From: Cyclostephanos tholiformis
Taxonomy: Eukaryota; Bacillariophyta; Thalassiosirophyceae; Thalassiosirales; Thalassiosiraceae
Direction: 5' to 3'
Assembly (NCBI GenBank): GCA_036939975.1
Contig: JALLPB010000458.1
Location: forward strand, 1-15,605
DNA length: 15,605 bases
Program-made: the position numbers and the translations under genes
Part shown: positions 1 through 8,546 of the stretch, piece after piece
Layout of the letters: each line of letters begins with the position of its first letter
Numbering within the stretch: position 1 is the first letter of the stretch
The notes under the pieces: model-generated
The model's database searches: none
Told to the model about the DNA's origin: nothing
What the model saw: only the letters and a program-made list of their open reading frames with translations

Positions 1-2
1 AG

Positions 3-215
3 ATTTTCAAAGCGTTAAAAGGAATTTTCTACTATTATCTTCAACGTGGATTCCGTATCACGTTCATAACGGGAGACGGAGAATTCTCGTCACTCGAACA
101 GTTTACCAATCTCCTCGTCGGAGCACCCCGTCTCAACCTCGCCAGTGCCAACGAGCACGAACCTTTCATTGAACGGCGTATTCGCGTGGTCAAAGAACGA
201 GTCCGTTCGATTTGA
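3..215 (+). pseudogene. Retrotransposon integrase, C-terminal part, ending at an in-frame TGA
   Basis: Frame 3 reads as the end of a copia integrase core. TGDGEF near 66-86 supplies the second catalytic Asp (codon 75-77). The segment ANEHEPFIERRIRVVKER at about 147-203 resembles the region holding the catalytic Glu in diatom copia integrases. The frame ends at TGA 213-215, in the context VRSI-stop-HSLPFQ. Related elements usually have Arg at this place, so a CGA-to-TGA transition is the simple explanation. The next codons are in the same frame as the reverse transcriptase ORF, so the polyprotein was once continuous. Only the 3' end of integrase is in the window. Confidence 0.75.
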
Positions 216-251
216 CACTCACTTCCATTCCAGAATCTTCCGAAAGCGATC

Positions 252-2771
252 TTGACCCATATGGTTTTTTATTTGGTCAAGCTTCTTAACTACTTCCTGG
301 TGAAGGGCGGCGTTTTGGAAACTCTCGGTCCCAAAGCCGTTATGTCCGGTGAAGTCCTCGATTTCAAAAAATTCTCCCTTCCTTTCGGCTCGTATTGCCA
401 AGTACATGAGGAGAAATTACCTCGTAACAGCCTCGCCAGCAGAACAATTGGAGCGATCTCGCTGGGCCCGAGTGGTAACGCTCAGGGTGGGCACAGGTTC
501 CTCCGTACCATCCTCAACACGAGTAAAATCGTTACTCGTCGGTCTTGGGATATACTCCCAATGCCGCAATCGGTCATTGACCGTGTCAACTTTCTCGGAT
601 GCGATCAGCCTCATCTTCCCATTTTTACCGATCGTTCTGGTGACGCCATTGGCGACGACGATCCTTCCTACGAACCTTCTGATCACATCGATATGGAAAC
701 TCACCCGACCGGTGAAATTCTCCCTGATGCTGCGCCAGACCCTGTCGATGTCACAGGAGTGGACCATGAGGATTTCGGTCCCGAGCCTTTGTCCGGTACC
801 CCTTCAGACATTCCAGGAATGTCCGCCGGAGATCAACCTATCAACATTGATGACATTGACGCCTCTGGCGATCAGGAACCCACCCTGGTAGAGCCGCCAT
901 CAGGGCTGGCACAATCAACACGGCGTTTGGAACGCCAACGTAAACCTCCCGATAAGTACGTCCCCAGCATGTCGGGAAAGTTGTACTCGTACACCCAGTT
1001 AGGGATGAATCTTCTCCAGGACACGCAGTACCACCACTCTCCCGAAGTCGTGACTGCTGTCTTAACCCAACTGTCGCTGAAGGCTGCACTCAAACAATGG
1101 GGCGAAGATGCCAAGGCGGCGGTGGAGGCCGAGGCAAAGCAACTGCACTGGCGAAACTCGTTTAAGCCGGTACACTGGAAGGAAATCACGCAGGAGAAGC
1201 GCGATCAAATTTTAGAATCTCACGTCTTCGTGAAGAAGAAACGCTCAGGGGAAATTAAGGCACGCAAGGTTGCCGGTGGCAACAAACAGAGGGACTTCAT
1301 CAGCAAAGAGAGCGCAAGCTCCCCCACCGTATTGATAGATGCGGTGCTACTTACGTCGATTATCGATGCGAAGGAGCATCGTGACGTGGCGATCATCGAC
1401 ATTCCCAACGCGTTCATCCAAACGGTCGTAGAAGACGACAAGGACAGGGTGATCATGAGAATCAGGGGACATATGGTGGATGTCCTTGTTAAGATCGCAC
1501 CGACGGTATATGGTCCATACGTGTCGACTGACAAGTTGGGGCGCAATCAACTTTTGGTAGAATGCCTCAACGCGATTTATGGCACCATGGTGGCCAGTCT
1601 CCTGTACTACCAAAAGTTCACTAGGAGTCTCAAAAATCAAGGATACACCATGAACCCCGATGACCCATGCGTGTGGAATAAAGTTATTCATGGAAGCCAA
1701 ATCACAATATGCTTCCATGTCGACGATTGCAAAGTATCCCACAAATCGGCCCGCGCGGTGGACGACGCAATAAAATGGCTACATAGGGATTATGAGAGCA
1801 TATTCGAAGACGGCAGCGGAAGCATGACTGTGCACCAGGGTAAAGTGCGCAAGTATCTTGGGATGACCATCGACTACAGATCCCGGGGACTGGCTAAAGT
1901 CACGATGACTGATTACGTTAAAGATATCGTCTCTGCGTGGGATAAAGCGGCTGCGGAACACGACGATGGTTTCAAAATCGTCGTTAGGAAATCAAACGGG
2001 AAGGCTACGGCGGCGCCTTCCAACCTATTCGTCGTAGATGAGGAAGCGATGAAGTTATTGGCCCCGTTAAAAGCAGCCTTCCACAACGTGGTCGCGAAAG
2101 CATTATATGTAGCGAAACGTGCTCGGCCCGACATCGCGGTCGCTATCTCATTTCTTACAACCAGAGTTCGACAGCCGGATATGCAAGACTGGGCAAAACT
2201 GAGGCACCTGATAGAATACCTCAGGAATACTATCCAACTGCCATTGACTCTTGGCGCCATCAGTGGAGGTGTGATGCATTGGTACGTGGATGCAGCTTTC
2301 GCGGTCCACCCGAACATGAGAGGTCACAGTGGCAGTGCGATGACTTTAGGAATAGGTTTCCCAATTTTGTCTTCGAGCAAACAAAAGTTAAACACGCGGA
2401 GCTCGACGGAGAGCGAACTGGTGGGTGTCGATGACCTGATGTCACTCATTTTATGGTCATGCAACTTCCTACGAGTGCAAGGTTATTCAGTCAAGGACAA
2501 TATCTTATATCAAGATAATAAAAGCGCAATCTTGTTCGAAAGGAATGGTAAGTTATCCAGTGGGAAGCGAACCAAACACATAGCTATACGTTATTTCTTC
2601 GTGACAGATAGGATAAAGTCTGGAGAATTAAGGGCCAAATGGTGTCCTACGGCAGACATGGTAGCGGATTTTCTAACCAAGCCACTTCAAGGAGCTGCCT
2701 TCACAAAGCTTAGAGATTTACTAATGGGAGTCGTACCCACCATAACAATGAACAAATTACCGGCGCAGTGA
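252..2771 (+). CDS. Copia-type Pol: reverse transcriptase and RNase H
   Basis: This 839-codon ORF is the downstream part of the copia Pol polyprotein. The first Met is only the first ATG after the TGA at 213-215 and is probably not a natural start. Residues 1 to about 260 are the integrase tail and an acidic, Pro-rich linker. The reverse transcriptase spans about 320-600: motif A in AIIDIPNAF (Asp383) and the catalytic box as HVDD (489-492), where Ty1/copia elements usually have YVDD. RNase H occupies about 675-815 with the expected acidic triad: Asp680 in YVDAAF, Glu720 in STESEL and Asp755 in YQDNKSA. The near-terminal DFLTKPLQG is a typical copia ending. A 28-base gap separates the stop from the LTR. 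All RT and RNase H catalytic residues look intact, but the upstream stop should prevent a full Pol. Confidence 0.9.
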   Translation: MTHMVFYLVKLLNYFLVKGGVLETLGPKAVMSGEVLDFKKFSLPFGSYCQVHEEKLPRNSLASRTIGAISLGPSGNAQGGHRFLRTILNTSKIVTRRSWDILPMPQSVIDRVNFLGCDQPHLPIFTDRSGDAIGDDDPSYEPSDHIDMETHPTGEILPDAAPDPVDVTGVDHEDFGPEPLSGTPSDIPGMSAGDQPINIDDIDASGDQEPTLVEPPSGLAQSTRRLERQRKPPDKYVPSMSGKLYSYTQLGMNLLQDTQYHHSPEVVTAVLTQLSLKAALKQWGEDAKAAVEAEAKQLHWRNSFKPVHWKEITQEKRDQILESHVFVKKKRSGEIKARKVAGGNKQRDFISKESASSPTVLIDAVLLTSIIDAKEHRDVAIIDIPNAFIQTVVEDDKDRVIMRIRGHMVDVLVKIAPTVYGPYVSTDKLGRNQLLVECLNAIYGTMVASLLYYQKFTRSLKNQGYTMNPDDPCVWNKVIHGSQITICFHVDDCKVSHKSARAVDDAIKWLHRDYESIFEDGSGSMTVHQGKVRKYLGMTIDYRSRGLAKVTMTDYVKDIVSAWDKAAAEHDDGFKIVVRKSNGKATAAPSNLFVVDEEAMKLLAPLKAAFHNVVAKALYVAKRARPDIAVAISFLTTRVRQPDMQDWAKLRHLIEYLRNTIQLPLTLGAISGGVMHWYVDAAFAVHPNMRGHSGSAMTLGIGFPILSSSKQKLNTRSSTESELVGVDDLMSLILWSCNFLRVQGYSVKDNILYQDNKSAILFERNGKLSSGKRTKHIAIRYFFVTDRIKSGELRAKWCPTADMVADFLTKPLQGAAFTKLRDLLMGVVPTITMNKLPAQ

Positions 2772-2799
2772 TGGTTGGATCACTTGCACCGCAGGAGTG

Positions 2800-2992
2800 T
2801 GTTGGGAGACGTTCTCATGGCAATATAGTATTTTTGGATTACGCTACACTATCTGTACAACATCGATATAACACTAGCCACGGGGAACTCCCCACCTCTC
2901 ACTCTTTTAGGATAATCACCAATTAATATCAATTTGGATCTATTACGGTGTGCTTACTAGCAACAAACGCCAAAGGCGGTGTTTCTCCAACA
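2800..2992 (+). repeat. Probable 3' LTR of the copia element
   Basis: The segment begins TGTTGGGAGA and ends TTTCTCCAACA, so its ends are imperfect inverted repeats with the TG...CA termini of LTRs. It starts 28 bases after the Pol stop, preceded by a short purine-rich stretch (GCAGGAG) that could act as the plus-strand primer site. A length of 193 bp is reasonable for a copia LTR. The matching 5' LTR lies outside the window, so identity between the two copies cannot be used to confirm it. Confidence 0.65.
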
Positions 2993-3033
2993 CTAAGTGT
3001 GATAAAATTATGGAGAGAGACCGCCACTAGTAT

Positions 3034-3975
3034 TTATCTGTGCTTCCCTTTGCTGCTGTAGCAGTAGTACTCGTGCTCCTTGTTCTTGGGCTTCCTGTTG
3101 TGCCTACCATAGTTGTTGCAGTTGTCCACATTATCCACATTGGCCTCCTCTGAGATGAAACTGCAGTGAGCACACTTGGCAGACACAAAGTACACTACCG
3201 CCACAATTGTTTGGGGCAATGCTTCTTGTTTGATGGAGGGGGGTGGTTGTTGTTGTTCTCTTGGCTTGATTGGGTGTTAAAAAGATTGATGGTCATGTCG
3301 TACATAGGCACTGCATTGTTGTAGTGCTGCACCACCAGTTGCACCCTGCCGGAGCAAGGGTGTTGTACTGGCAGGCCCCCTTGATCTTGTGTGGCATCAG
3401 GAAGGGGTAGATTGCCTCAAGGCGGATCCTCATGCACTTCTCCTTGAGGTCACCTTGTTGTGGTGAATATGGCTGCAAAGTTGTGGAAGTTGTGATGGAA
3501 GTTCCTGGGATCATGGTGGTAGAAATGCTAAATGCAGACAGCATCAATGGACTTTAACTTTACGGACAGGTCATGAATGTCCACACCCCTGTTGTTGACA
3601 GGCATCTGAACATGTCCAGTCTGGGTCGTTGACAGAGGCATGGTTCTTCCACAACTTCTTTGGAATAAGCAGCATGAGAGTTGTTGAGTTCTTCTGAGAG
3701 CTTGTTATTTGCAACAAGCTCCAACCAAAGGGGGGGGGGGCAAGTATCTGCTCTGGGTGTTGTACTTCTTGAAGGCTTAGCCCAAGCAGGGCCTGGGGTG
3801 TGCGGTTGCTGGCACATCCTGCAGCGCCATTGACAACCAACTGTTTTGAAACCATTTGGGTCCCACAAATATGTGGGGAAGTCTGCCCTTTCCTACAAGA
3901 TGGGAGTTGATACCCTTGCTGGCAACCTGGTGTGGATTCAAAGTCTCTCCCTGCCAGCAAGTGGCCCAGCATCAT
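3034..3975 (-). pseudogene. Degenerate coding-like region, unidentified
   Basis: Several short minus-strand reading frames overlap end to end here and read like pieces of one protein broken by frameshifts and stops. Examples are a stretch with GDLKEKCMRIRLEAIYPF (about 3400-3455), then in another frame HYNNAVPMYDMTINLF (about 3283-3330), and a Cys-rich piece further upstream (about 3750-3880). No single frame stays open for more than about 130 codons, and a run of ten G lies at about 3730. I do not recognise the family; a decayed transposase or other mobile-element protein is possible. The alternative is that this is noncoding sequence with chance frames, which I cannot exclude. Confidence 0.25.
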
Positions 3976-5715
3976 GATTTTTTAATGCAGTACTAAGCCA
4001 ATTCTTTGAGCTGTACAAATGAGTTTTTTGCATTTTTCATGATGCTCTCATGAAAATAGTAGCTATGAGCAAGCATGAATAGCCAAATAAGATAGGTGCG
4101 AAACGCGATGAATCATTTTTCAGTTGCAAATAAATAAACCTCAATAGTTAATAACTGTATATTATGAGAGGATGAATAAGAATAAATAAAAATAGCAGCA
4201 CAATGCACAGGTGCATTGCGCTGCACTTGTTCAATGAGGAAATTTCCCCTCTCCCCATTACTCTCCCTCTGAATTGGTTTACAACTTGATCACCACATTT
4301 GTTGTCAGTGGCATCTCCCCCAATCTCTCTCATCATGATGCTGGTTGTAGTGTACATTTTATTCCCCTGTAATTTCAAAGTGCTGCTTATCATCATTCCT
4401 CTGAATCATTTTTACCTCATCCATCCTTATTCTCTCGATTTAGTTTCTTGTTTCTAACTCTTTCCATTCATGTTCTCGCCACCCCACCTCAAAAGAGGAT
4501 CTGACTATTGGATCATCAGCTATTGCCTAATCTTCCCTGCATCAGTTTCATCTTATTTCGTGCTTATGGTTGGGGATGTGATGTGGCTGATTTTGAATCA
4601 TTTTTTCTCATTTGTTTGTTCCCACTTTCTCTCTCTCTTGGTTTATTGTTGGTGTGTACTTTATTTTCAGAAGCCAAAGAGTGACTTCACCTCTCCCTCA
4701 TAACTCACTTGGTTACTGTCAGCACATTGCTGGGATGCATGGAATCTAGTCCCTGATTGTCTTTTTGGTGGGCATCAGGTGGGTTAGCTTGGTCCAGTCA
4801 TTTCTAACTCTAAGCTTGATCAGCAATAGCATTAAAAGTTGGATGATAAGCAAGTGTCCAAAGAGTGCTTTGATGCCCCCAGCAGCCCCCAGCACAAAAT
4901 AGAACAAACTGAACAGGAACATTGTGCCCGAATGGGTGATGGATAGAGCCACAGATGGTGGCAGAGGCGGTGGCAGTCCTTGCTCCATGAATGGCAAAAT
5001 TTTGCTTCAAAATGCACTGATTGAAAAAAGGACACAACTTAATCCCAACGAGAAATATAACAAACAAATGTACTCAATGTTGCCCATAATAAGGCGAGCT
5101 GGCAAATTTTGCCGGAATGATGATTGGCAGAAGCAGAGGCCATGACGGATGTTGCCCGGCATCATGTTGTCTTGTTGTTGTTGTGTGTTGTGACCCGGAT
5201 GTGTGATTTTATGTATTCATTTGTTCCTTTGCATGAAGATGAGGGATTTTTTTCATATCTGTCCCACCGGGCATCCAACAATCCCACCAAAAAATTAATA
5301 TCCTCGATAAAGGAGGGTATTTACGGCTATAATATACATAATTTGCACATACCAATAGAGAAAGTACCTGTCCACAAAAACTCCCACCACGGTGAAGTTT
5401 GGGATGAAAATGAAAATGGTATCTTTCAGTACCATTTGGTAACTTTGCCCAATAGAATATCCATGTAACCTGTTTCAAGCAACACATAAAGTAAAAAATG
5501 TCACACAATTCCCTCATTTTTAATAGTAAGGTATTCATACACTTTATTTTTACCTTATCATTTCACAAACAGCAAATAAAAGTGTCATTAGAAGACTGGT
5601 CTCGGATCCACATTTTGATAGTGTTATGTCTCTTAGTCAATTGCACACTCTATGCAATTCGATCGCATTGTTTCCCTCGTAATTAATTTAATTGCTTTTG
5701 ATTGGAGGAATGAAG
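3976..5715. other. AT-rich spacer with no supported gene
   Basis: About 1.7 kb of AT-rich sequence lies between the decayed region and the end of the glycosylase gene. Reading frames here are under 115 codons, lie on both strands, and are hydrophobic or low-complexity without recognisable motifs. I see no tRNA, no clear inverted or tandem repeat and no splice-bounded exon. The 3' untranslated region of the glycosylase gene must lie in the right end of the stretch. Confidence 0.5.
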
Positions 5716-8259
5716 CTATGTTGTTTTATTCTTTTTTCCCTCCTTCATAGCACGCATTTTCCTCTGCTCCTCCTTCCTCCAATGATCCATCTCTGTCACA
5801 ACATCGTCAGGGAGCACATCCCGAAAAGACGGGAGTTCAGCAACAAAAAGCAACGAATGAGCCCAACCTGGATAGTGAGTAAATCGATCGCGAAATAAGT
5901 TGCCAACGCGCCTATAAATCGTTGGTGTGATGCTCTTCGCTTCGCCCAGAACTGTTGGGTCATAGTCTCGACTCGCGATATGCTGAACATGCACATCAAC
6001 CGGGATGGCATCATCCTGGTCAAGCGAAAAAAGAGCAATACAATCGGCGACCTTTCGCCCGATGCCACTAAATTTAATCAGCTCCTCTTGCACAGCCTCA
6101 GCATCTTGTTGAGTGCGGAAATTCAGCAAATAATCATCTCCTCCACATTCTTTCAGTAAATCTCGAGTTTCGATTATGAACTTTGCTCGATATCCCAAAC
6201 CCATCATCCGCAAATCACTTTCAGTAGCATCCGCAAGGGAAGACAGTGTGGGAAACGAGAAGAGCGATAGCGTTCCGACCTCACCGTGATCCTGGCGGGT
6301 GGGTAATTCCATCATAAACATGCCATACTTTTCTCGAAAGGACGACAGCATCTTTGTTATTCGCGGTATATTATTGTTGCTTGAGCAAATGAACGAAAAC
6401 AAGCATTCGTGTGGATCTTGTCGAACAATTCGAACTCCAGGAATTGCTTTGGCAATCCTAGCTAATCGTGAATCCTGTTTTGACCACTCTTCGTAGAGTG
6501 GTGCAAGAGGCGTTTCAAGTCTAAAATAGCTCCGCAGTTCTTCTTTCGCTCCATCTTTAGGCCCGCACAGAACACGGAACAGAGTTGTCTTAGCTGTCTC
6601 ACGAATGGAAATTACTCGGTCTTTGAGCGGTGTACCAACCCACTCTTTAGCGTCATGTGTCCCCCAGGCCGATTTCTGCGGTGACAGAGCTGCAGTGTCC
6701 GCGGCCCCGCAAGCAGTTGATCCTTCGACTACCAACCAATTAAAGCATTGGCCGGTTGTTAGGGTAGCGGAGGGTCGCAATTCCTGCGCAGGCACTTCAA
6801 GATCGATCCATTCATTCTCTGGTGCCAATGTCGCGAGGTCAGATGATAAAAGGCGAACGGTGGGCATTTTTGACGGAGTTCTTCTTTCATTACTTTCTAC
6901 CTCGGATGTAGAAGTTTCGGACTTGATTTTCTTCGGCGTTTCACACGTGTCCAACTTGTGCTGTCTGGATTTGTTCCAGTCTTCATAGTCCTTCAGACCA
7001 GGAAAGTAGCATCCTCTCTCCCATTCATCTCTCTTCTCCAAGTATGTAAATTTAGCAGCGGCTGGAGAAACACCAGGTAAACACACAACTTCAATCAACC
7101 GTTCATTAAGCGCACCATCTCCTGAGCTGTTATTATTCGCTTTTTTTGCCTTGTTCATGACACCCTTGAACACCCGCTTAGACATTTCATTTTTACCAGC
7201 ACAAAGCTTTCCATCCTCAAACCAACTCGCGAAATGCTTCACAAACATCTTTGCACCCGTAGTACCATTGGCAATAACAATCCTTTTGATTGAAATTAAT
7301 TCACTCCCGATACCATCATACAACGAACCCTCGCAAAACTCTCTAATCGGATTGACCACCTCCCCTTTGATGTCTGTGTCCAAACTTCCCACCCGCTCAC
7401 ACTCGGCAACAATGTCCCAAAGGGCAAACCCCCTCGACACCATTTGCTCTAGCTGTTGTTGATAATCCAGAATCTCATGATATCGAAGGTGATCGTGAAA
7501 GGAGGCATATGGCTTGCCCGTGGTGGAGGAAACGGCCGCCGAACGGCGAAATCCAAGACAATCGCCCGCAATGTACCAAAATGCGTTTTGAGGATGGGCG
7601 TACATTTCATTCCTATCGAGGGAGACTACGGATGGATGCGTTCCCAGAATGAGAGTGTGAACCGGTGGGAACTCTTGGTTTGATGGGTCGTTCCGTTTTC
7701 TCGTTTTGAGCATTGCAATTGAAGCGTCAACGGAAGCGGCGGTAGCGTGAGAATGAACGACAGATTTCGCGTCCGGTGGTGTTGCTATAATATTGCCCCA
7801 CCAGGCAGGCTGAAATGATTTAGTGCGTGACGCTGATGACGAGGATTCGGCAGTCGCATCGGATGAGGATTTGGCCCGTCGTTTCGTCGTCGCGGGGCCT
7901 CGTTTTTTCGTTCTCACGAGAGCAGAGTGTTGCTCCTCGGGGCCACCACCCGCCTCGGTAGACGAAAAGTAACGAGATGTCGTACCCAAACGGATGCTCA
8001 TTTCCGGTGATGGTTGAAAATATCGAGACGAATCATTGTTCGGCAGCCTTGACGATCGTCGAGGTGTCGAGGAAGTCGCAGTAGGCGCAGTTGTTGACGT
8101 TGATGTGGCAGACGTGCTCATCAAACGAAGTAGTTGTTGGGAAGGGAACTGGAACGAGACGGAGATGGATGCACAAGACCTGACGGGCGTGAAAAATCCG
8201 ACTGATAGAGTCAGGGATAACAATGGTGCGCGCAAATATAGTGAATTGTGAGTCGGCAT
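5716..8259 (-). CDS. Fused DNA glycosylase: family-6 (HDG/Mug-like) domain plus OGG1 domain
   Basis: This 847-codon intronless gene should start base-excision repair by cutting damaged bases from DNA. Residues about 198-415 resemble the family-6 uracil/hypoxanthine-DNA glycosylases: GTHPSVVSL (206-214), YAHPQNAFW (220-228) with Asn225 at the expected catalytic site, RGFALWDIVAECERVGSLD (276-294), IVIANG (327-332) and LPGVSPAAA (394-402). Residues about 483-815 are a full OGG1: an OGG_N region with GQCFNW (503-508), SSNNNIPRI (626-634), GLGYRAKF (687-694), and a helix-hairpin-helix SGIGRKVADC (731-740). Lys736 and Asp755 (PVDVH) match human Lys249 and Asp268. The N-terminal 190 residues are Ser/Thr-rich with a basic, NLS-like stretch (117-130), preceded by a hydrophobic leader that may target an organelle. 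Met47 is an alternative start. The stop is at 5716-5718. The OGG1 half is near certain; the first domain is a strong motif call. Confidence 0.93.
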   Translation of the reverse strand: MPTHNSLYLRAPLLSLTLSVGFFTPVRSCASISVSFQFPSQQLLRLMSTSATSTSTTAPTATSSTPRRSSRLPNNDSSRYFQPSPEMSIRLGTTSRYFSSTEAGGGPEEQHSALVRTKKRGPATTKRRAKSSSDATAESSSSASRTKSFQPAWWGNIIATPPDAKSVVHSHATAASVDASIAMLKTRKRNDPSNQEFPPVHTLILGTHPSVVSLDRNEMYAHPQNAFWYIAGDCLGFRRSAAVSSTTGKPYASFHDHLRYHEILDYQQQLEQMVSRGFALWDIVAECERVGSLDTDIKGEVVNPIREFCEGSLYDGIGSELISIKRIVIANGTTGAKMFVKHFASWFEDGKLCAGKNEMSKRVFKGVMNKAKKANNNSSGDGALNERLIEVVCLPGVSPAAAKFTYLEKRDEWERGCYFPGLKDYEDWNKSRQHKLDTCETPKKIKSETSTSEVESNERRTPSKMPTVRLLSSDLATLAPENEWIDLEVPAQELRPSATLTTGQCFNWLVVEGSTACGAADTAALSPQKSAWGTHDAKEWVGTPLKDRVISIRETAKTTLFRVLCGPKDGAKEELRSYFRLETPLAPLYEEWSKQDSRLARIAKAIPGVRIVRQDPHECLFSFICSSNNNIPRITKMLSSFREKYGMFMMELPTRQDHGEVGTLSLFSFPTLSSLADATESDLRMMGLGYRAKFIIETRDLLKECGGDDYLLNFRTQQDAEAVQEELIKFSGIGRKVADCIALFSLDQDDAIPVDVHVQHIASRDYDPTVLGEAKSITPTIYRRVGNLFRDRFTHYPGWAHSLLFVAELPSFRDVLPDDVVTEMDHWRKEEQRKMRAMKEGKKNKTT

Positions 8260-8546
8260 CGGCTATCTTTGGCAGCTGGCAGCCCTCGATGGTCAGGGAT
8301 GGGTCGGTTGTTGGTGATACGTAGGTAGGTACTGGTGGGTGTAGATACTCTCGCAACGAATTGAAGTACTAATCCCTACGTTGATGTTGATGTCAATCGG
8401 GTGTGTGGCAACAATCATTTTAATTGTCACGCACATAATAACATATTATTGTCTATTCTCCATCGATCATTGTTGTTTCGCCTCTCCATTCTTGGCGGAT
8501 CTTCTGCCCCCGTCACTTTCACTCGTTGCAGACCCCAAAATATAAC
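8260..8546. promoter_or_regulatory. Divergent intergenic promoter region
   Basis: Only 287 bases separate the start codons of the fused glycosylase (minus strand) and the 709-aa gene (plus strand), so both promoters and 5' leaders must lie here or overlap the coding ends. The part around 8420-8460 is AT-rich and includes a small inverted repeat, ATAATA-ACA-TATTAT (8435-8449). No classical TATA box or known transcription-factor site can be assigned with confidence. Shared regulation is an inference from spacing alone. Confidence 0.45.

Larger units (their letters stand above)
1..2992 (+). mobile_element. Ty1/copia-type LTR retrotransposon, 5' part cut by window edge
   Basis: The order integrase C-terminal part, reverse transcriptase, RNase H, then a probable 3' LTR is the Ty1/copia (Pseudoviridae-like) arrangement; in Gypsy elements integrase follows RNase H. 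The integrase end starts at the window edge, so the 5' LTR, Gag, protease and most of integrase lie outside. Coding runs in one frame from position 3 to 2771 except for one TGA at 213-215. The right end is placed at 2992 by the short LTR inverted termini. Target-site duplication cannot be tested because the left end is missing. The element looks young in sequence (long open frame, catalytic residues kept) but is broken by the stop. Confidence 0.88.

Noticed and set aside
4470..4703. 77-codon hydrophobic plus-strand frame
   Set aside because: The hydrophobicity is explained by T-rich DNA, and there is no homologous motif, neighbour or good start context.
4746..5067. Overlapping minus-strand frames with hydrophobic and Gly-rich segments
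   Set aside because: Three frames compete over the same bases, none has a recognisable domain, and the AT-rich context suggests chance.
8526..8546. Upstream extension of the 709-aa frame from TTG
   Set aside because: TTG is an unlikely nuclear start in a diatom; the ATG at 8547 has a good context.
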